Part shown: positions 4,247 to 8,352 of the stretch, piece after piece
Layout: the number at the start of each line of letters is the position of its first letter
How positions within the stretch are numbered: the stretch's first letter is position 1
Notes under the pieces: generated by a model
What the model was told of the DNA's origin: nothing
Seen by the model: only the letters and a program-made list of their open reading frames with translations
Database searches by the model: none
Program-made: the position numbers and the translations under genes
Origin: Bacteroidales bacterium
GTDB taxonomy: Bacteria > Bacteroidota > Bacteroidia > Bacteroidales > UBA932
Direction of reading: 5' to 3'
Length of the DNA: 8,352 nucleotides
Assembly (NCBI GenBank): GCA_017548805.1
Contig: JAFYZE010000089.1
Location: 1 to 8,352 of the forward strand

Positions 4247-6868
4247 CTAAATTGTTACCTCGATGGCCTTGAGGTCGTTGTCGCGGGAAGAGCCGCCGTA
4301 GAGGATCTGGTAGCGGCCGTGCTTGAGGGACAGGCCGTCCACGGACTCGTCGTAGAAGTTGAATGCCTCGTCGCTGAGCTGGACGGTGACGCTCTCGGTA
4401 CTGCCGGCGGCGATCTTCACGCGCTTGAAGCCCTTGAGGGACTTGATGGGAGCGTCGGGATTGTCGAGGGCCTTGACATAGACCTGGACGACCTCCTCGC
4501 CGTCACGGGCGCCGGTATTGGTGACAGGGACGGTGAGGGTCATCTTCGAGGCGCTACCGCTGACCTTGCCTTCGCCGTAGCTGAAGCTGGTGTAGCTCAG
4601 GCCGTAACCGAATGCGTAGAGGGGCTCGCCCTTGAAGTAACGGTAGGTCCTGTTGTCCATGGAGTAGTCCTCAAAGTCGGGGAGCTGGTCGGTCGAAGCG
4701 TAGAATGTGACGGGGAGGCGTCCTGCGGGATTGTAGTCGCCGAAGAGTACGTCGGCCACTGCAATACCGCAGGCCTGGCCGCCGTACCATGCCTGTACGA
4801 GGGCGTCGTACATTTTCTCGACAGGACCGAAGCCTATGGCGCTGCCGGATACGTTGACGACGACGACGGGCTTGCCGGTGGCGTCAAGCGCTGCCAGGAG
4901 CTGCTGCTGGATCTCGGGGAGCTCGATGTAGGAGCGGTCGTGGCCCTCACCCTCGATGTCGGAGGAGATGCCGCTGACCATCACGATAACGTCTGCTTTG
5001 CTTATATTCTCAATGACAGGTCCGAAGTCCGCGGGCTTGCGGTTGTACAAGTCGAAGGAGAAAGAAGCGGAGCGTGCCTCGGGCTGGGAAAGCTCGATGG
5101 AGATGTCATAGGTCTTGCCGGCGACAACGGGGAAAGTGGTGGGAGCGAAGCCCCTGCCGAAGCCGGGGAAACCGCCGAAACCGCGACCTGCGGGAGCGCC
5201 GGCCTGCTCGGCAACGGTCTCACCGTTGACCTTGAAGGTATACTTGCCGCTGCCGCGCACGGCATAGACCATGTCACCGGTGAAGTCTGAGGTGAAGCTT
5301 CCGGTGTAGCGGGCGGAGAAGTCGGTCAGGTTGAGTCCTTCGACCCATGCGCAGTCCTCGTGGGCGAGGGCGGGGGAGGTGGTGTTGAGCGAAAGCGGCT
5401 GGTCGTAGTTGACCGTGGCCACGGTGGCTCCGCCGAACTCAGTGCCGTTGAAATACTCGGCTTTGAGGCCGGCACCGCCGTTGATGCGGGAGATGTAGTG
5501 TGTTGTGATGGAGGCATCGGCCAGGTCGCAGGCCTGCTCGAAGATGATATTGGCGCCGGGGGCGGCGTCACGGATGGCTCCGAGGATGGTCTTGGTGTTG
5601 GCTGCGGTGGGATAGCCATTGTAGTTACCGAGGATTACACGGGCGTTGTCGGCGTTGGGGCCGACGACTGCAATGGTGATGTTATCCTTGGGGAGAGGGA
5701 GTACATCATTGTCGTTCTTGAGGAGGACGATGGCCTCGCGTGCGGCTTTCTTGGCAAGCTCGGTGTGGGCGGGGCTGCTGAGGTCGTCAAGTCCGAGGTT
5801 GGCCCAGGGCAGCTTCTCGGCAGGGTCGAACATGCCGAGCTCGAAACGGGAGCGGAGGATGCGGCGGACATTGACGTCGATGTCGGCCTCGGAGATGAGA
5901 CCCCTCTCGATGGCTTCGGTCAGGGATTTGTAGGCAGTACCGCACTCGACATCCGTCCCTGAGAGGACTGCATCGGCGGAGGCGGTGGCGGCGTCAGGAT
6001 GGGTGCCGTGGTTGCTTGCGCGGTAGAAGTCGTTGATGGCGCCGCAGTCGGATACAACTATGCCGCTGAAGCCCCACTTGTCGCGGAGGATGTCCTGGAG
6101 CAGCCTGTCGCTGGCGCAGCAGGGCTCTCCCTCATAGCGGTGGTAGGCGCACATCACTTCCTGAACGTTTCCGTCCTCGACGATGGACTTGAAAGCGGGG
6201 AGGTAGGTCTCCCAGAGGTCGCGCATCGAGACGGATACGTCGAACCTGTGACGGAGCGGCTCCGGACCGCTGTGGACTGCATAGTGCTTGGCGCAGGAAT
6301 GCAGCTTGTAATACTTCTTGTCATTGCCCTGCATGGCCTTGACGGTCTGTGTGCCCATCACGGCGCTGAGGTAGGGATCCTCTCCGGGGGTCTCCTGGCC
6401 GCGTCCCCATCTGGGGTCGCGGAAGATGTTGACATTCGGGCACCAGAAGGAAAGGCCCTGGTGCCAGATGTTGCCGTTGGGCTCGGTGACACCGAGGACG
6501 TGGTGGTCGGTCGTGTTCCACACTGCACGGGCCTCGTCGGACACGGCGGTGTAGATTTCATACTGCTGGTCAGCGTCGAAGGTCGCGCCCAGTGCGATCA
6601 CCTGGGGGAATACTGTAACGTCATCGTAGCAGATGCCGTGGCAGGCCTCGTTCCACCAGTTGTACGCCGGGATGTCGAGACGGTCGACGGATACCGATCC
6701 GTTCATCATGAGACCGATCTTCTCCTCAGGAGTGAGAAGGGAAAGGAGGTTCTCGACCCTCTTGTCAATCTTGAGGTTCGGGTTCTGGAAAGGATACTCA
6801 TAGCGCTGGCAGGCGGCGAGAAGCATGGCCGCAGCCAGTACAAGGATGAAAGACAGTCGTTTGATCAT
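4247..6868 (-). CDS. GH3 beta-glycosidase lipoprotein (beta-xylosidase/beta-glucosidase type) with PA14-like insert
   Basis: This 873-residue exo-acting retaining glycosidase has lipobox LLAAC, so C20 is acylated. The GH3 N-terminal barrel spans about 30-345, with NWWNEACHGI (70-79), FRDPRWGRGQETPGEDP (149-165), K194-H195 and nucleophile D274 in VVSDCGAI. The second GH3 domain (about 377-750) is split by a PA14-like domain (about 462-610), starting near GLKAEYFNG. The acid/base is probably E639 or E641 in IEGEGHDR. A C-terminal fibronectin III-like domain covers about 790-865. The NWWNE(A/L)xHG motif resembles beta-xylosidase-like members more than classical beta-glucosidases, but GH3 specificity cannot be read reliably from sequence. 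The start gives the full lipoprotein signal. It begins four bases after the acyltransferase stop without a Shine-Dalgarno. PA14 inserts in GH3 enzymes shape the active-site rim. Location: inner or outer membrane, side unknown. Confidence 0.94.
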   Translation of the reverse strand: MIKRLSFILVLAAAMLLAACQRYEYPFQNPNLKIDKRVENLLSLLTPEEKIGLMMNGSVSVDRLDIPAYNWWNEACHGICYDDVTVFPQVIALGATFDADQQYEIYTAVSDEARAVWNTTDHHVLGVTEPNGNIWHQGLSFWCPNVNIFRDPRWGRGQETPGEDPYLSAVMGTQTVKAMQGNDKKYYKLHSCAKHYAVHSGPEPLRHRFDVSVSMRDLWETYLPAFKSIVEDGNVQEVMCAYHRYEGEPCCASDRLLQDILRDKWGFSGIVVSDCGAINDFYRASNHGTHPDAATASADAVLSGTDVECGTAYKSLTEAIERGLISEADIDVNVRRILRSRFELGMFDPAEKLPWANLGLDDLSSPAHTELAKKAAREAIVLLKNDNDVLPLPKDNITIAVVGPNADNARVILGNYNGYPTAANTKTILGAIRDAAPGANIIFEQACDLADASITTHYISRINGGAGLKAEYFNGTEFGGATVATVNYDQPLSLNTTSPALAHEDCAWVEGLNLTDFSARYTGSFTSDFTGDMVYAVRGSGKYTFKVNGETVAEQAGAPAGRGFGGFPGFGRGFAPTTFPVVAGKTYDISIELSQPEARSASFSFDLYNRKPADFGPVIENISKADVIVMVSGISSDIEGEGHDRSYIELPEIQQQLLAALDATGKPVVVVNVSGSAIGFGPVEKMYDALVQAWYGGQACGIAVADVLFGDYNPAGRLPVTFYASTDQLPDFEDYSMDNRTYRYFKGEPLYAFGYGLSYTSFSYGEGKVSGSASKMTLTVPVTNTGARDGEEVVQVYVKALDNPDAPIKSLKGFKRVKIAAGSTESVTVQLSDEAFNFYDESVDGLSLKHGRYQILYGGSSRDNDLKAIEVTI

Positions 6869-6872
6869 AATG

Positions 6873-7607
6873 CTATCGTTTTGTGTTCAAATCGTTCTTG
6901 ATTGAGATCATGCGCTCCTTGAGCTCGGAAGAGATGCGGATCTTCTCCTCCCGGACATCGTTGGATGGATCGAAGGCCACGGGCTTGCCGATGCTGAAGG
7001 TGCGGGTCTTGACGTCAGACCATATCGGATAGAAGTCCAGGCATTGTCCCGTACGGTCATGGAATGCTTTTCCCAACGCCGCGAAACCTGTGTTGAACTC
7101 TTTGTAGGATTGCCTGTCGTATTTGTCGCCGGGCTTTTCGGGGAAGATAAGGAGGCTGTCTCCATGCATGAGGGCGTCGACGCTCTGGTCGATCATTGCT
7201 GCCGATGCCTTTGGCATCCCTTTGTATACGGGGATGGGCTCAAAGGAGTTCAGGAAATGGCATATCGCCCCTGCCGCCCAATGGATGATGCCGCGTTTGA
7301 CCTTTTGCCCGAGGAAATTGAATTTGTCCTTGAAGGTCCGCAGCATCGTCTCCGTGGCTTCTTCCCTGTCCAGCATGCAGCCGTTTATCCACGGACGGAA
7401 CCGTACGGGGAGATAGATGACAGCGGTGACTGGACCGGAGGTCTTTCCGTGGTTGCAGGTGAATACTGAAGCTTTGGAACAGTCGATATTGTCCAGGCCC
7501 ACCACTTTCCTCCGCCAGAACAGCCTGCAAATACGGACCATGATGCGGGTGAACCGGCTGTTGGGCAGTCGGTGGGGGGCGTCTGGACTGTCATTCTTCA
7601 TTTTCAT
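6873..7607 (-). CDS. PlsC-like 1-acyl-glycerol-3-phosphate acyltransferase homologue, divergent
   Basis: This 244-residue member of the glycerolipid acyltransferase superfamily would use acyl-ACP or acyl-CoA to acylate a lipid acceptor at the inner membrane. Motif I is CNHGKTSGP (51-59): the catalytic His is H53, but the HX4D aspartate position (58) is glycine. PIPVYKG (124-130) fits motif II, and FPEKPGD (155-161) fits motif III, which is usually FPEGTRS. YPIW near 193-196 resembles the fourth block. No long membrane helix is obvious; residues 20-32 and 108-120 are amphipathic or hydrophobic and may attach to the membrane. The start overlaps the phosphatidyltransferase end by 17 bases, with GAAGG just upstream. 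Pairing with a CDP-alcohol phosphatidyltransferase supports a phospholipid role. The altered motif means a different acceptor, a different mechanism or loss of activity is possible. Confidence 0.82.
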   Translation of the reverse strand: MKMKNDSPDAPHRLPNSRFTRIMVRICRLFWRRKVVGLDNIDCSKASVFTCNHGKTSGPVTAVIYLPVRFRPWINGCMLDREEATETMLRTFKDKFNFLGQKVKRGIIHWAAGAICHFLNSFEPIPVYKGMPKASAAMIDQSVDALMHGDSLLIFPEKPGDKYDRQSYKEFNTGFAALGKAFHDRTGQCLDFYPIWSDVKTRTFSIGKPVAFDPSNDVREEKIRISSELKERMISIKNDLNTKR

Positions 7608-8265
7608 CCTTCGGCATCGGATCTATTGCCGCATAATGCTTGAGGTCGGAAATGACAGTGATGACATAGATGATGCCCAGCATCAGGACGACCAGACCGA
7701 TGAAACAGTTGGGGATGACCGAATCGAGGATCCGCTCCCCGAAGCAGAGCATCACTGTGTTGGCAATCGCGATGATGATGCGGAACTCGGTAGGGCCGAG
7801 CTTGAGGTAGGTCAGCTTGAACTCGCTCTTGAGATGGGCGTTCATGCTGACGTTGAGCGTCATAAGGAGGTAGAGGATGAAAGCCGACAGGGTCAGCCGC
7901 ATGTCGAAGAAAGGGGCCATGCCCGCGCCGAAGAACATCATCGACTCGTTGATGACGTCCATGGTATGGTCAAGGTAGTAGCCATAGATCGGACGCTGCT
8001 TGTTGCGGTAGCGGGCGAGGTTGCCGTCCAGGGAGTCTCCGTACCAGTTGACGAGGAGTCCGAAGGTGGAGAGCCACAGGAAGTTGATATTCACCGAAGT
8101 AAGGGCATAACCAAGTCCGATGATGAACGCTCCGAAGGTACCGATGGCGGTGAGCATGTCCGAAGTCACCCACTTTGGCTGGCGGGCTGCCAGCCATATC
8201 AGGGCTTTGTGTTCCAAAGAGTTCAGTACGGACTCCTGTATGCGGGTCGCTTGTTTCCTTTCCAT
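7591..8265 (-). CDS. CDP-alcohol phosphatidyltransferase family membrane protein
   Basis: This 224-residue inner-membrane enzyme would transfer a phosphatidyl group (or related phospho-group) from a CDP-linked donor to an alcohol. The full family motif is intact: D77-x2-D80-G81-x2-A84-R85-x9-G95-x3-D99-x3-D103, whose four aspartates bind the two metal ions. Hydrophobic segments near 38-58, 62-76, 106-118, 126-140, 162-175 and 183-206 fit the usual six-helix fold. The C-terminus is acidic (DENEE). The acceptor alcohol (glycerol-phosphate, serine, inositol-phosphate or other) cannot be deduced. It is the first gene of the leftward four-gene operon, whose ATG lies just six bases from the -7 box, so the message is nearly leaderless. 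The acyltransferase gene overlaps its 3' end. Confidence 0.9.
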   Translation of the reverse strand: MERKQATRIQESVLNSLEHKALIWLAARQPKWVTSDMLTAIGTFGAFIIGLGYALTSVNINFLWLSTFGLLVNWYGDSLDGNLARYRNKQRPIYGYYLDHTMDVINESMMFFGAGMAPFFDMRLTLSAFILYLLMTLNVSMNAHLKSEFKLTYLKLGPTEFRIIIAIANTVMLCFGERILDSVIPNCFIGLVVLMLGIIYVITVISDLKHYAAIDPMPKDENEE

Positions 8266-8271
8266 GTCTTA

Positions 8272-8279
8272 CAAAGATA
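8272..8279 (-). promoter_or_regulatory. -7 promoter box of the leftward operon
   Basis: Read on the - strand, 8279-8272 is TATCTTTG, identical to the box before the CHR genes and matching TAnnTTTG. No clear -33 TTTG is found at the usual spacing. Transcription should begin about 5-7 bases on, practically at the ATG (8265), so translation would start with little or no leader. Confidence 0.5.
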
Positions 8280-8291
8280 AGTAAAATTCGT

Positions 8292-8299
8292 TATTTTTG
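8292..8299 (+). promoter_or_regulatory. -7 promoter box of the rightward gene at the window edge
   Basis: TATTTTTG matches TAnnTTTG and points right, 24 bases before an ATG at 8324. It is only 12 bases from the oppositely facing box of the leftward operon, so the two promoters overlap back to back. The -33 element is not evident. Confidence 0.5.
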
Positions 8300-8323
8300 C
8301 ATAGCAGAATTGAAAGCTCCGAT

Positions 8324-8352
8324 ATGTCAGGAATAAACAAGGTCTTCAAGTT
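8324..8352 (+). CDS. Start of an unidentified gene, cut by the window end
   Basis: An ATG at 8324, 24 bases after a rightward -7 box, opens a frame reading MSGINKVFK before the window stops. The position and promoter support a real gene, but nine residues are too few to name it. No Shine-Dalgarno is seen. Confidence 0.4.

Noticed and set aside
4319..6901. Three long + strand open frames (4319-5290, 5360-5962, 5999-6901) antisense to the GH3 gene
   Set aside because: Their translations are low-complexity strings rich in Gly, Val, Asp and Glu with no domain, signal or start context. They are the expected mirror of a GC-rich coding strand whose GH3 motifs are all in frame on the other strand.
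7417..8280. A 287-codon + strand open frame across the acyltransferase and phosphatidyltransferase genes
   Set aside because: It covers the ends of two genes with intact family motifs on the - strand, is acidic and His-rich without recognisable domains, and runs through the divergent promoter.
8324..8352. Single-stranded DNA-binding protein as the identity of the truncated right-edge gene
   Set aside because: MSGINKV resembles the start of some SSB proteins, but the following FK does not continue that pattern, and nine residues cannot support a name.

Overview
The window looks like chromosomal DNA from a Bacteroidota member, probably a fairly GC-rich gut or host-associated Bacteroidales. The evidence is the TAnnTTTG -7 promoter boxes, short or absent Shine-Dalgarno sequences at most genes, several lipoboxes, and a GH20/GH3 glycosidase content typical of that group. 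Genus-level placement is not possible from sequence reading alone. It reads as ordinary core or near-core genome: no transposase, integrase, tRNA, rRNA, CRISPR array or phage gene is visible.

Left part, + strand (1-3644). A promoter with an overlapping dyad precedes two translationally coupled half-size CHR-family (chromate-type) transporter genes. These are followed by a secreted GH20 beta-N-acetylhexosaminidase and, 11 bases later, a cyclophilin-type peptidyl-prolyl isomerase lipoprotein.

Middle (3645-3817). This 173-base AT-rich gap between convergent genes holds the most interesting signal in the window. A perfect sigma-54 (-24/-12) consensus, TGGCAC-N5-TTGC, points rightward, and a strong rho-independent terminator follows about 40-80 bases downstream. 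No ATG-initiated reading frame lies between them. I infer a sigma-54-dependent small RNA of about 80 nt.

Right part, - strand (8265 down to 3818). Four tightly packed genes overlap or are separated by 4-6 bases, so they are probably one operon. In transcription order they are a CDP-alcohol phosphatidyltransferase, a divergent PlsC-like acyltransferase, a large GH3 glycosidase lipoprotein with an inserted PA14-like domain, and a small lipoprotein resembling the SmpA/BamE fold with a hydrophobic C-terminus. The first two suggest phospholipid synthesis and the last two act in the envelope. A divergent promoter region (8266-8323) separates this operon from the first codons of another + strand gene that runs off the window.

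All functional calls rest on motifs read by eye; no database search was run.
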